A stretch of DNA of 64,000 bases from Mycolicibacterium sp. 018/SC-01/001 (GCF_007096635.1 NZ_VKAA01000014.1:62001-126000); one strand, 5' to 3'. Counted from the first letter of the stretch, positions 18,201 through 27,177 are shown. Program-made: numbers and translations. Notes: generated by a model not told the origin, from the sequence alone.

Positions 18201-18224
18201 TGGGTGTGGGTGTGGGTGTGGGTG
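18201..18224. repeat. Hexanucleotide tandem repeat between tctA and tctC
   Basis: Four perfect copies of TGGGTG (CACCCA on the coding strand) fill half of the 45-bp gap between tctA and tctC, just ahead of the tctC ribosome site. Copy-number change would move tctC by 6 bp per unit and could tune expression, but the sequence alone does not show this. Confidence 0.7.
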
Positions 18225-18231
18225 AGGCAGG

Positions 18232-19737
18232 TCAGCTCTCGATGTCCGAGGGCAGTTTGGCGCGGCCGCGCAGACGTGAGCCGGCCGCTGATGCGATCAC
18301 GATGACCACGGCGAGGATCAGCATCGCCAGGGCAATGGGGCGGGTGAAGAACACCGACGGATCGCCGTTCGAGATCTGCATGCTCTGACGTAGAGCGGAT
18401 TCGAGCAGCGGCCCCAGCACGAGTGTGAGCACCAGCGGCGCAAGCGGCAGCCCGCAGCGGCGGAACAGCAGGCCGACGATCCCGAACCCGATCATGATGT
18501 ACAGGTCGTAGACGCTTCTGTTCACGGCGAACGCGCCGACGATGATGAACACCAGGATCAGGCCCCGCAGAATCGGATAGGGAATGGCGAGCAGCCGGGT
18601 CCATACGCCCACCAGGGGCACGTTGAGGATGACCAGGATGACGTTGCCGATGAGCAGGCTCGCGATCACGGTCCACACCAGCAACGGATCTGTCTGGAAC
18701 AGCGAGGGCCCGGGGGTCAGTCCGTTGAGGAGGAAGGCGCCCATCAGCACGGCGATGGCCGGTGATGCCGGGACGCCGAGGGTGAACAGGGGGATGAACG
18801 CCGAGTTCGCGTGGGCATTGTTGGCGGTCTCCGGCGCCGCGACTCCCTCGACGGCTCCCGTACCGAGCTCTTCTCGGTGGCGGCCCACTTTGCGCTCGAC
18901 GCTGTAGGCCAGCAGCGACGAGATGGTGCTGGTGACGCCCGGGATCACGCCGATGATGCCGCCTATGATCGTGCCGCGCCCCACTGCCGGTGCGGCACGG
19001 CGGATCTCGGTTTTCGTGGGCAGCAGCTCGCGCAGCTTGGGGATCGGGGGCCGAGCCACGCTGGTCGCCGATACGTGCAGCAATTCGCCGAGGCCGAAGA
19101 GTCCGACCAACACGGGCACGATGCTGATGCCGTCGAGCAGATGCGGTGAGCCGAAAGTGAAGCGCGGCAAGCCCTCCACGGGGTCGATGCCGACCATCGC
19201 GATGAGCATGCCGACGGCAGCCGAGATCAGGCCTCCGGACACCGATTTCCCGACCAATCCGACCAGGAGCGCGACCCCGACGATGACGATCGCGAAGAAC
19301 TCGGGCGGGCCCACCATGAGTCCGAGCTTGGACAGAGGTTGGGCCGCGATGATCAGACCGATGGTCGCCACGGTGCCGCCGATGAACGACCCGAACCCCG
19401 CGATCGTCAGAGCGGCTCCCGCGCGTCCACGCAGCGTCATCTGATACCCGTCGAGACAGGTGATGGCGGTTTCGCCTTCGCCGGGGATGTTCAGCAGGAC
19501 GCTGGTGATGGTGCCGCCGTACGAGGTTCCGTAGAAGATCGCCGCCAGCATGATGATCGCCGACGCTGGCTCCATGCCGAAGGTGACCGGTAGCAGGATC
19601 GCGATACCTGCGGTGGAACCGATGCCGGGCAGCAGACCGAGCGCGGTGCCGATGAGGCAACCGATGAGGGCGTAGAGGAGATTCTCGGGCGTGGCGGCGG
19701 CCGCCAGTCCCGCGCCGAGTGAGGTGAGCAGGTCCAT
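18232..19737 (-). CDS. tctA: Tripartite tricarboxylate transporter large permease (TctA)
   Basis: A 501-residue membrane protein with about 12 helices and the TctA hallmarks LGLLPGIGSTAGIAILLPVT and FYGTSYGGTITSVLLNIPGE, repeated in the second half around GVIPGVTST. It is the main transport channel of the TTT system, driven by ion symport. The upstream tctB ends 3 bp before its start and tctC follows, so all three components are present and in the usual order. Confidence 0.94.
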   Translation of the reverse strand: MDLLTSLGAGLAAAATPENLLYALIGCLIGTALGLLPGIGSTAGIAILLPVTFGMEPASAIIMLAAIFYGTSYGGTITSVLLNIPGEGETAITCLDGYQMTLRGRAGAALTIAGFGSFIGGTVATIGLIIAAQPLSKLGLMVGPPEFFAIVIVGVALLVGLVGKSVSGGLISAAVGMLIAMVGIDPVEGLPRFTFGSPHLLDGISIVPVLVGLFGLGELLHVSATSVARPPIPKLRELLPTKTEIRRAAPAVGRGTIIGGIIGVIPGVTSTISSLLAYSVERKVGRHREELGTGAVEGVAAPETANNAHANSAFIPLFTLGVPASPAIAVLMGAFLLNGLTPGPSLFQTDPLLVWTVIASLLIGNVILVILNVPLVGVWTRLLAIPYPILRGLILVFIIVGAFAVNRSVYDLYIMIGFGIVGLLFRRCGLPLAPLVLTLVLGPLLESALRQSMQISNGDPSVFFTRPIALAMLILAVVIVIASAAGSRLRGRAKLPSDIES

Positions 19738-19740
19738 GGT

Positions 19741-20274
19741 CTACAGCCCCAGATTCGCGAGAAGCGGGATCGACGCGGTGGGCAACGGGACGGCGAGCAG
19801 CAGGTCGAACAGCGCAAAGACACCGAAGCTGCCGATCAACATGATCGGGATGGTCACCAGCCAGCGTTGATGGCCCAGCACGCGGAGATGGAAGAACAGG
19901 AACGCGAGAATGGTGATCTGAAAGCCCAAGACTTCCAATGCCATTGCTGCGAGAACCAGGCTGGCGACGATCGCGGCGATGCTGCGGACCGAGTTGATGT
20001 CCTCGCCGATCTCGACGCCCTGTGTGTTCTCCGTGGCGTCCACGATCTCGCCCCGCCACTGATCGAGGCCCCACATGATGGCCGCTCCGGCCAGAACGAC
20101 GGCAAGGCACAGCGGAAAGAAGCCCGGCCCGGGGCCGAGCGGAGTCCAGTAGCCCAACGAGACGGTGCCGATCCCTGCCGCGATCGCAAGGACGAGCAGC
20201 GCGCCGGCGACGACGACGCCGAGCCACGACCGTTGGGGGGCCGGGAGCTCGGAAGTGCGCATGGTGGTGGTCAC
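19741..20274 (-). CDS. tctB: Tripartite tricarboxylate transporter small permease (TctB)
   Basis: A 177-residue membrane protein with four helices and the TctB pattern GPGPGFFPLCLAVVLAGAA in the first hairpin. It is the first gene of the long operon that runs to 11.8 kb. Its start codon faces the divergent D-2-hydroxyacid dehydrogenase across a 164-bp control region. Confidence 0.9.
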   Translation of the reverse strand: MTTTMRTSELPAPQRSWLGVVVAGALLVLAIAAGIGTVSLGYWTPLGPGPGFFPLCLAVVLAGAAIMWGLDQWRGEIVDATENTQGVEIGEDINSVRSIAAIVASLVLAAMALEVLGFQITILAFLFFHLRVLGHQRWLVTIPIMLIGSFGVFALFDLLLAVPLPTASIPLLANLGL

Positions 20275-20310
20275 AGAAACCTCGAGTCTGCGGGAGTGTT
20301 GCGGTCAAAT

Positions 20311-20325
20311 CCTCATTGTGTGAGG
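20311..20325. promoter_or_regulatory. Inverted repeat in the tctB / hydroxyacid dehydrogenase control region
   Basis: CCTCA and TGAGG arms separated by TTGTG lie between the two divergent transcripts, 37 bp before tctB. An IclR-family regulator is encoded as the second gene of the rightward transcript and is the natural candidate to bind here. The arms are short, so this is only a candidate operator. Confidence 0.35.
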
Positions 20326-20438
20326 CTATTGCTCGTCTTATGATGCATTGTGATGTGACCCAGGTCAAGCCTCCCCTGATGGTGTGACCCCGCCCATGCG
20401 TCATCCGGATGCATCGGCAAACAACTGAAAGGCAACTC

Positions 20439-21425
20439 ATGACATCCCCCCAAGTACTTCTGACCTCGGTTTTTCTTCATCCCGGAGACGAGGTGGACGT
20501 GATGCTCCGCGACGCCGGTTGCACCACGAGGCACGCGCCGCTGACCGGCAGTCGGTCCGAGGAGGAACTCGTCGAGTTGCTCACCGGCGTCGACGCAGTG
20601 ATCGCCGCGTCGGACCCGTTCACGGCCTCGGTGCTGGCCGCAGCTCCGGCGCTGCGGGTCATCGCGCGCACCGGCGTGGGATTCGACGCCATCGACGTCG
20701 ACGCAGCCACCGAGCGGGGCATCGTGGTGTGCAACGCCCCTGGCGTGAACCGTCAATCGGTGGCGGAGTTGACCCTGGCGTTCCTGTTGATGTGCGCGCG
20801 GCACATCAACCCCGTCGTCACCGACGTCCGGTCAGGAGGGTGGGGACGCCCGTCGGGCACCGAGTTGGCCGGCACAACTCTGGGTGTCATCGGCCTCGGT
20901 GCGATCGGTCGCGCCGTCGCACAGCTGGCGACCGCGTTCGGTATGCGAGTTCTGGCTCACGACAAGCTCATCGACAACGTTTACGCCGATCAGCACGGAA
21001 TCGAGGCGGTGCCCCTGGAGCAGTTGCTCAGCTCGTCGGACTTCGTCAGCCTCCATCTGTTCCTCGGACCTGAGACACACCACCTCATCAACGCCGAAAG
21101 ATTGGCCATGATGAAGCCGACCGCCTACCTGATCAACACCTCGCGCGGACCGATCGTCGACGAGGCCGCGTTGGTAGAGGCGTTGCGCACCAACGTCATA
21201 GCCGGTGCCGCACTCGACGTCGTCGAGCAAGAACCGCTGGCACCGGACGCCGCCATCCGAACGCTGCCCAACGTCGTCCTCACCCCCCACATCGGAGGCT
21301 CGACCCGCCAGGCGAGGGACCGGTCCGGCCTCATCGCCGCTCACTCTGTGATAAAAGTTCTTCGAGGCGAACTGCCGGACAATGCCGTCAACGAGCCTCG
21401 CGCGATGGGCTACCAGCGAGTCTGA
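20439..21425 (+). CDS. D-2-hydroxyacid dehydrogenase (phosphoglycerate dehydrogenase-like)
   Basis: A 328-residue NAD-dependent dehydrogenase. It has the substrate loop ARTGVGFDAIDV, the Rossmann motif LGVIGLGAIGRAVAQLA (about residues 147-163), the Arg region NTSRGPIVDEAAL, the Glu in DVVEQEP and the catalytic His in TPHIGGSTRQA. I chose the ATG at 20439, which has GAAAGG 7 bp upstream. It is divergent from the Tct operon and co-directional with the IclR gene. A relative, SlcC, oxidises (S)-sulfolactate in a cluster of similar gene content; the substrate here is a 2-hydroxy acid of unknown identity. Confidence 0.9.
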   Translation: MTSPQVLLTSVFLHPGDEVDVMLRDAGCTTRHAPLTGSRSEEELVELLTGVDAVIAASDPFTASVLAAAPALRVIARTGVGFDAIDVDAATERGIVVCNAPGVNRQSVAELTLAFLLMCARHINPVVTDVRSGGWGRPSGTELAGTTLGVIGLGAIGRAVAQLATAFGMRVLAHDKLIDNVYADQHGIEAVPLEQLLSSSDFVSLHLFLGPETHHLINAERLAMMKPTAYLINTSRGPIVDEAALVEALRTNVIAGAALDVVEQEPLAPDAAIRTLPNVVLTPHIGGSTRQARDRSGLIAAHSVIKVLRGELPDNAVNEPRAMGYQRV

Positions 21426-21449
21426 CGAGTCCGCGAGAAAGGGAACGAC

Positions 21450-22211
21450 GTGGCCGCGTCCGAACGACCGAGCAACATGCGGTCACTCGAACGGGCGATC
21501 GACGTGCTCGAAGTTCTCGACGCGAGTCCTCAGCCGCTGCGCATCTCGGAGATCGCGCGCAGAGCGGGTTTGCACAGCGCCACCACGCAACGCATCCTGC
21601 AGGTGCTGGAGTCACGCGGTCGCGTCGAGCGCGACGCCAACGGCGGGTACCGGGCAGGGCTGGCACTACTCTTCGGCGCCCACGCCTACCTCGCCAGCAG
21701 CCCGTTGGTCGCCGCAGCGCGACCCGTCCTGCAGGACCTCGCATCTGCGACCGGACTGACATCGTCGCTGTTCGCGCGCACCGGATTCTCCCGCGCGGTC
21801 ATCGCACGCATCGAGGGCAGCACGCCCATGCGGTACGTGCTACCCACCGGCGAACGCCTGCCGCTGACCGTCGGTGCCGGGAAGGTACTCGCTGCCCACC
21901 TCAGCCCCGAGGACCTGACCGAAGCGCTCAAGGTGGAGGCCGACGTCAAACTCGCCATCGGACAACGCCCCACCGACGACGAGTTCGTCGCCGAGATGGA
22001 GCAGATCCGCCGCGACGGCTTCACCTACTCCCAACAACAGCGGGCGCTGGGCGTCGCGTCGGTGGCAGCACCGATCTTCAACAGGGACGGCGACTGCATC
22101 GCGGGCATCCAGGTCGCCGGCGACATCCACGACCTCACCGAAGACCGAGTGCCAAAACTCGCCATCGAGGTGCGGCGCGCCGCCTCGGCGATCGCTGAGC
22201 GCATCATCTGA
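21450..22211 (+). CDS. IclR-family transcriptional regulator
   Basis: A 253-residue IclR protein with a winged helix N-terminus (LRISEIARRAGLHSATTQRIL) and a C-terminal effector domain (PVLQDLASATGLTSSLFARTG, GVASVAAPIFNRDGD). It lies 24 bp after the hydroxyacid dehydrogenase, so it is probably co-transcribed with it. IclR proteins commonly control adjacent organic-acid operons; here that would be the divergent Tct operon. Confidence 0.92.
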   Translation: MAASERPSNMRSLERAIDVLEVLDASPQPLRISEIARRAGLHSATTQRILQVLESRGRVERDANGGYRAGLALLFGAHAYLASSPLVAAARPVLQDLASATGLTSSLFARTGFSRAVIARIEGSTPMRYVLPTGERLPLTVGAGKVLAAHLSPEDLTEALKVEADVKLAIGQRPTDDEFVAEMEQIRRDGFTYSQQQRALGVASVAAPIFNRDGDCIAGIQVAGDIHDLTEDRVPKLAIEVRRAASAIAERII

Positions 22212-22283
22212 GCGCACGATGGCGGCCGATGCCCCGGCTCGTCCCTTGGGGATGCGCCGACACACATCGCCGGTATCGTCGAT

Positions 22284-22541
22284 GTGGTGAATCTGTCGGA
22301 TCGTCTCGTCGCGCACCTGCACTCTCAGCCGCCGGGGCAACCGGTGGCGGTCGACTCGCTCGCCTCTGAACTGGGTACCACGGTCGAAGAGATCCTCTCC
22401 GCCGCAACGGATTTGGAACAACGGCGGCACGGCGACAAACACCTGGTGACCCTCGTGTCGAAGACCGCCGATGGCGACGCACCCCGGTACTACGTCGCTT
22501 GCACCCCCATCGCACTGAACGACGAACCGGAAGCTCGGTAG
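22284..22541 (+). CDS. Small winged-helix-like hypothetical protein
   Basis: An 85-residue protein with two possible in-frame GTG starts (22284, 22287). The middle part (VDSLASELGTTVEEILSAATDLEQRRHG) looks like a winged-helix DNA-binding fold, followed by a short strand-rich tail. No family was recognised with confidence. It stands alone, 72 bp after the IclR gene. Confidence 0.55.
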   Translation: MVNLSDRLVAHLHSQPPGQPVAVDSLASELGTTVEEILSAATDLEQRRHGDKHLVTLVSKTADGDAPRYYVACTPIALNDEPEAR

Positions 22542-22876
22542 CGGCATCACATGACTGATCGCGTCCGCGGGCGTCCATCGCCGGCGACGCCCTCAGCGGT
22601 CACGGTGAAAAGGCCTTCGCAACACAAGCATTGGGAGTATTGGGCCTCAGGAGCTACCGCGGTCTTCGCCACGTCGGATCACCGATCGACAAAAAGGTCG
22701 GGCGCGAGAGTTTCGATACTGCATTGACGAATTCGGAGGTCCGAAGCGCCCAAGCAGCTCAAAACCTGTTCAAGGCCGATTCAGATATTTCAATGACCCA
22801 TTTACTGGTGCGAAACAGTCCGGCAACAGAGCGTGCGTAGCGTTGCTCCAGTCATCGGCCAGGACGGGAGCACAAC
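22542..22876. other. Intergenic region before glnT
   Basis: This 335-bp stretch has no convincing gene. A 69-codon frame from 22631 has no ribosome site and no family-like features. The glnT promoter should lie in the last 150 bp, which are visibly more A/T-rich. No riboswitch or clear operator was found. Confidence 0.5.
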
Positions 22877-24268
22877 ATGACCGCAACACTGCACGGGCAG
22901 TCGGCGGATATCGAGGCCGAATCCAGGATCGCCGAGGTCGCCGAGGTCGCCGAGCGATTGACCGCCGCGGGAGTGAAGTACGCCGCGATCAGCTTCGTCG
23001 ACATGCACGGCAAGCCCAAGGCCAAGATGGTGCCGCTCGGGCATCTCGGACAGGCGGCGCGCGGATCGGAGATGTTCACTGGCGCCGCCCTCGACGGCGT
23101 GCCGCAGGACGTCAACGACGACGAAGTCGCCCCACACCCCGATCTGGGCGCCGCGATCATCGCGCCGTTCAACCGCGAGGTGGCGTGGTTCCCCGGTGAC
23201 CTCTACATCGGTGACACCCCGTTCGAGGCCTGCAGCAGGGGCATTCTCAAGCGCGTCACCGCCGAGGCCGCTGCGCTCGGATATACGTTCAACCTGGGGA
23301 TCGAGACCGAGTTCTTCCTCCTCAGCGATGCCACCGGCACACCGGCTCCGGCCAGTGCCGACGACAACCTCGACAAGCCGTGCTACGACCTGCGCGGGCT
23401 CTTCCACAACTATGCGGTCGTCGACGAGATCGTCTCGGCGATGAACGATCTGGGCTGGGACGTCTACTCGTTCGACCACGAGGACGGCAACGGGCAGTTC
23501 GAGACCGACTTCACCTACACCGACGCGGTCACCATGTCGGACCGGTTGGTGTTCTTCCGCATGATGGTCGGCGAGATCGCCCGCAAGCACGGGTTGTTCG
23601 CGTCGTGGATGCCCAAACCCTTCGCCGACCGCACCGGCAGCGGAGCGCACTACAACATGTCGCTGGCCGACACTGATGGCCGGAATCTGTTCGCCGAGAG
23701 CGACGATCCGCGTGGCTGCGGACTGTCCGAGCTGGGCTACCACTTCACCGCCGGGATACTGCGCCACGCATCGGCGATCTGCGCGGTGATCGCCCCGACG
23801 GTCAACAGCTACAAGCGGCTGGTCAAGCAGGGCAGCATGTCCGGATTGACCTGGGCGCCGATCTTCGCCTGCTACGGCGACAACAACCGCACCAACATGC
23901 TGCGGATCCCCCGCGGCGGTGGACGCGTCGAATGCCGTGCCGCCGACAGCGCGAACAACCCCTACCTCGGTGCCGCGCTGATGCTGGCGGCCGGCCTGGA
24001 AGGCATCCGCGAGGGTCTGGACCCGGGAGAACCCAACCGGGACAACCTCTACAGCCTGACCGAGGAAGAGTTGGCCGCGCGGCAGATCGGCTGGCTGCCC
24101 CGCTCGCTGGGAGAAGCGATCGACGCGCTCGAAGCAGATCCGCTCGTGCGCGCCGTGTTCGGCGACGCGATGTTCGAGTCGTACGTCACCGAGAAGAAGG
24201 CGGAATGGAATTCGTTCACCGCGCACGTGTCGTCGTGGGAGACCGACCGCTACCTCAGGTTCTGGTGA
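22877..24268 (+). CDS. glnT: Type III glutamine synthetase-like gamma-glutamyl ligase (GlnT)
   Basis: A 463-residue glutamine-synthetase-fold ligase of the GlnT type. Visible elements are GIETEFFLL, the HEDGNGQFETDFTY metal region, GSGAHYNMSL, APTVNSYKRL and the NRTNMLRIPRGGGRVECRAAD substrate/ATP site (shown in part). The family also includes gamma-glutamylmethylamide synthetase. The ATG has GGACGGGAGC upstream. A creatininase-family hydrolase follows 7 bp after its stop. The neighbours, not housekeeping nitrogen genes, suggest amine or amide metabolism rather than bulk glutamine synthesis. Confidence 0.88.
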   Translation: MTATLHGQSADIEAESRIAEVAEVAERLTAAGVKYAAISFVDMHGKPKAKMVPLGHLGQAARGSEMFTGAALDGVPQDVNDDEVAPHPDLGAAIIAPFNREVAWFPGDLYIGDTPFEACSRGILKRVTAEAAALGYTFNLGIETEFFLLSDATGTPAPASADDNLDKPCYDLRGLFHNYAVVDEIVSAMNDLGWDVYSFDHEDGNGQFETDFTYTDAVTMSDRLVFFRMMVGEIARKHGLFASWMPKPFADRTGSGAHYNMSLADTDGRNLFAESDDPRGCGLSELGYHFTAGILRHASAICAVIAPTVNSYKRLVKQGSMSGLTWAPIFACYGDNNRTNMLRIPRGGGRVECRAADSANNPYLGAALMLAAGLEGIREGLDPGEPNRDNLYSLTEEELAARQIGWLPRSLGEAIDALEADPLVRAVFGDAMFESYVTEKKAEWNSFTAHVSSWETDRYLRFW

Positions 24269-24275
24269 CGTCACA

Positions 24276-25019
24276 GTGAGCAACCGCTGGGAAGAACACA
24301 CCTCGACGCAGTTGGCGCACCGGCTGGCTGCCGACCCCGATTGCGTCGCGCTCGTCCCGGTCGGCGCGACCGAGCAGCACGGCCCCCACCTGCCGGTCGG
24401 CACCGACACGATCCTCGCCACCGCTGTCGCCGACGCCGCCGCCGGTGACATCGGCCTCGTCCTGCCGCCGATCGCCTATGGCTCCAGCATGTTCCACGGC
24501 ACCGATCTGGCGGGGACGGTGGCGTTCACCGGTGAGGAGACCGCCGCGACCGCGTACCGCGTCGCTCGAGCCTGCGTCGAATCGGGCGTACGACGCGTCC
24601 TGTTCGTCAACGGCCACGTCGGGAACGCCGCGGCGTTGTGGATCGCGTGCGACCACTTCCGGCGCGATCTGCCGCAGGCCCGCATCGGGGTCATGCAGTG
24701 GTGGGACCTCACGGCTGACATCGCGCAGCGCGCGACCGCTGATGCGGCCGACTGGCACGCCAACGCCGCCGAGACGTCGTTGATGCTGGCGGTACGGCCG
24801 GAATTGGTCGACGTGGAAGCGACGGCGCTCGCCGATGATCCGGACCGCACCGGTGGACTCGTCTTCCGGTACCCGGTGGGGTCGGTGTCCACGAACGGCG
24901 TGACCGGCCATCCGTCGCGCGCCTCCAAGACTCTGGGACTCGAGCTGTGGCGCGACGTGGTGTCCGCCGCGCGCGACGTCGTCGGCCGTGCCCACGTCGA
25001 ACAACCGCCGATACGCTGA
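24276..25019 (+). CDS. Creatininase-family amidohydrolase
   Basis: A 247-residue member of the creatininase family, metal-dependent hydrolases of cyclic or linear amides. The metal ligands appear as GATEQHGPHLPVGTD (Glu, His, Asp), FVNGHVGN and AAETSLML. It is tightly linked to glnT, 7 bp upstream, and to a TetR gene downstream. The mycofactocin maturase MftE belongs to this family, but no mft genes are nearby, so a catabolic role is more likely. GTG start. Confidence 0.85.
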   Translation: MSNRWEEHTSTQLAHRLAADPDCVALVPVGATEQHGPHLPVGTDTILATAVADAAAGDIGLVLPPIAYGSSMFHGTDLAGTVAFTGEETAATAYRVARACVESGVRRVLFVNGHVGNAAALWIACDHFRRDLPQARIGVMQWWDLTADIAQRATADAADWHANAAETSLMLAVRPELVDVEATALADDPDRTGGLVFRYPVGSVSTNGVTGHPSRASKTLGLELWRDVVSAARDVVGRAHVEQPPIR

Positions 25020-25032
25020 CCGCCGCCCGAAG

Positions 25033-25779
25033 ATGCCCGCTGTGTCACCACCCGAGCGGCGCGGACAGGTCCGCGCAATCGGACGGCCCCGTCTCGACGC
25101 CGACTCCGCGCCCGCTGGATCGCCCCGCGCGGGCATCGTTCACGCCGCGACACGGCTGTTCAGCGAAAAGGGCTACGCACAAACGACAATGAGCGACATC
25201 GCGCGCGCCGCGGGTCTGCAGCAGTCGTCGCTCTACTACTGGTTCCGCAACAAAGAGCAACTGCTTGGCGAGACACTGCTGGTCAACCGCGCACCGCTGA
25301 AGTTCATCGCCGAGGTCGGCGCCGGATCCGGCTCCCCCGCGCTGAAGCTCTATCGGCTGTTGCGGTTCGACACCATGCAGCTGGCGCTCTCGCCCATCGA
25401 CTTCAACGAGATCCAGCGCATCGCCCACGTCCAGCGCGCCGACTTCCACCAGTTCTGGGCCGACTACGAACGGCTCAAGAACTGGGTGATCGACCTCATC
25501 GGCGCCGCGATCAGCGAGGGCAAGTTCATCGAATGCGGCCGCGAGGAGACCGCCGGTCTGCTGCTCAACTTCGACGAAGGCGCGCAGAAACGCACCCGGC
25601 TGCACACCGACCACAGCGATCGCGCAGAAGAAGCGGTCCGCGTCGGCGAACAGGTCGCCATCATCGCGGTGCGCGGACTGCTCAAGCGCCCCAGCGACAT
25701 TGCACGAATTCAGGCGCAGGCAGCTCGATTCGACGACGCTGCTGTTGCGCTGCGGGCTGCCGAGCCGCCGGCGGACTGA
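25033..25779 (+). CDS. TetR-family transcriptional regulator
   Basis: A TetR protein of about 248 residues with the helix-turn-helix MSDIARAAGLQQSSLYYWFRNKEQLL. The frame is open back to 24988 inside the creatininase gene; I chose the ATG at 25033, but the first 45 residues are low-complexity and a later start is possible. It is the last gene of the glnT group and likely controls it. The ligand-binding domain gives no clue to the effector. Confidence 0.82.
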   Translation: MPAVSPPERRGQVRAIGRPRLDADSAPAGSPRAGIVHAATRLFSEKGYAQTTMSDIARAAGLQQSSLYYWFRNKEQLLGETLLVNRAPLKFIAEVGAGSGSPALKLYRLLRFDTMQLALSPIDFNEIQRIAHVQRADFHQFWADYERLKNWVIDLIGAAISEGKFIECGREETAGLLLNFDEGAQKRTRLHTDHSDRAEEAVRVGEQVAIIAVRGLLKRPSDIARIQAQAARFDDAAVALRAAEPPAD

Positions 25780-25791
25780 CCACTCCTCGAC

Positions 25792-25929
25792 CTATACCGA
25801 GACGGACAGCGACTTCTGGAGCTCGGCGTCAGCTGCGATGAGAACGTCCGCCGCGACCTCGATGCCTTCGATACAGCGATCGGGCACATCTTTGGCGGCC
25901 GGTGCTTTAACCGCGTCGACGGGAATCAT
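25792..25929 (-). pseudogene. Possible gene remnant between TetR and MDR genes
   Basis: A 45-codon frame starting with ATG at 25929 and ending ELQKSLSVSV has protein-like composition (EGIEVAADVLIAADAEL) but matches no family I recognise. It could be the end of a gene whose front was lost, or a small protein. It lies just downstream of the MDR oxidoreductase gene on the same strand. Confidence 0.25.
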
Positions 25930-25966
25930 GGGGAGCGACCTCGCCGGGCGCGATGGGGTCGACACG

Positions 25967-27079
25967 TCACAGGGCGGGCTCGTCGATGTCGTTCGGCAGC
26001 AATACGGTGCGGTCGAAAGGCCCTGGATGCGCCGCGGCATGTGCGACGGCCTCGTTGGCCTGATCGAGTACGAACGTGCTCACCCGCTCGTGCGTGAGGT
26101 CGAGTACGCCGCTACCGATGAGTCGAATGAGCCCGTTGTTGGCGGTGCGCGGGTACATCCACTGACCTCGCACCGTGATCAAATTCCGCATGAGCCAGGG
26201 ATACGGCAGCGACAGGTCGTCGCCGCCCAGCATGCCGACTCCGCCCATGAGGACGATCCGACCGTAGGGCCGCACCGTCATCGCAGCCGCTCGGACCGGC
26301 CGGGTGCCGGCGTGCGGCGGTAGCAGGTCGAGGACCACGTCGATGGCGTCGGGTGCGGCCGACCGCATAGCGACGGTGTCGGCGTCGGGATCGCCGGTGA
26401 GCGCAACGGTCCGCACACGTTCGCCGAACCTCCGCTCGAGGTCGGCGAGTACGGTCTGATTGCGGCCGGGACACACGACCGCCGCGGCGCCCATAGCCAG
26501 CGCCACCGCTACCCCACCACTCCCGAAATTGCCGGTGGCGCCGCTGATCAGCACTGTCTCGCCGGGTTGCAGTGCCGCGGCGACGAGACCGCCGTACGGC
26601 ACCAGAAGGATGCCGAGGGCCGCCCAGTGCGGGATGCTCTCCGGCGCAATGGCCCCCAGAGCAATGGCATTCTCGGTCGGTACCACCATGCGCTCCGCGA
26701 ACGGTCCGTCATGGAAGTACCGCGACAGTCGCAGGCCGCCCTCCCCCGCCGAGCTCCAGCCTTGCAGCGTGATGTCCGGCGCGATCGCGTCATCGCGTGA
26801 GCGCACCGTGGAGTCGCACCACACCAGGTCACCGGGGTTCAGTCGCGTCGCGTCCGGTCCGACCTGAACCACACGCCCGATCCCGCCGACGCCCGAGATC
26901 ACCGGCGGTTCCAGCGGATAGCGGCGCTCACCGCTGAACACCTCAGCGGCGTACGGAGGTACCACTGTAGCCAGTACGTCGACGAGTACCTCCCCGGTCC
27001 CGATCCGTGGCTCTGGGACCTCCGTCACGGTGAGCGGCACCTCGGGCCATCCGAACGACTGCAGTACTGCGGCTTTCAT
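25967..27079 (-). CDS. MDR-superfamily alcohol dehydrogenase/quinone oxidoreductase
   Basis: A 370-residue medium-chain dehydrogenase. The N-terminal GroES-like domain (MKAAVLQSFG, VISGVGGIGRVVQVG) lacks the usual zinc-binding GHE motif and structural-zinc cysteines, so it is more like zinc-independent quinone oxidoreductases. The NAD(P) motif is GATGNFGSGGVAVALAMGA. I chose the ATG at 27079, which follows AAAGGAGT; the frame is open further upstream. It is divergent from a LysR gene, its probable regulator. Confidence 0.87.
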   Translation of the reverse strand: MKAAVLQSFGWPEVPLTVTEVPEPRIGTGEVLVDVLATVVPPYAAEVFSGERRYPLEPPVISGVGGIGRVVQVGPDATRLNPGDLVWCDSTVRSRDDAIAPDITLQGWSSAGEGGLRLSRYFHDGPFAERMVVPTENAIALGAIAPESIPHWAALGILLVPYGGLVAAALQPGETVLISGATGNFGSGGVAVALAMGAAAVVCPGRNQTVLADLERRFGERVRTVALTGDPDADTVAMRSAAPDAIDVVLDLLPPHAGTRPVRAAAMTVRPYGRIVLMGGVGMLGGDDLSLPYPWLMRNLITVRGQWMYPRTANNGLIRLIGSGVLDLTHERVSTFVLDQANEAVAHAAAHPGPFDRTVLLPNDIDEPAL

Positions 27080-27177
27080 ATGGGACTCCTTTCGATGCCC
27101 GATACAACGTCCGGGGCGGACTCGGTCGATGCCATGACGATCACGACAGTCGGGCACAGGTGATATGACGTTTACTC

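Noticed and set aside
18173..20440. 755-codon frame on the minus strand over tctA and tctB
   Set aside because: Shadow frame of the Tct genes; Arg/His-rich composition and ends in a His-Thr run from the TGGGTG repeat.
22631..22840. 69-codon frame before glnT
   Set aside because: No ribosome site, no family-like pattern, and sits where the glnT promoter is expected.
24276..25019. Creatininase-family gene as mycofactocin maturase MftE
   Set aside because: No mftA, mftB, mftC, mftD or mftF genes are nearby, and the neighbours are glnT and tetR.
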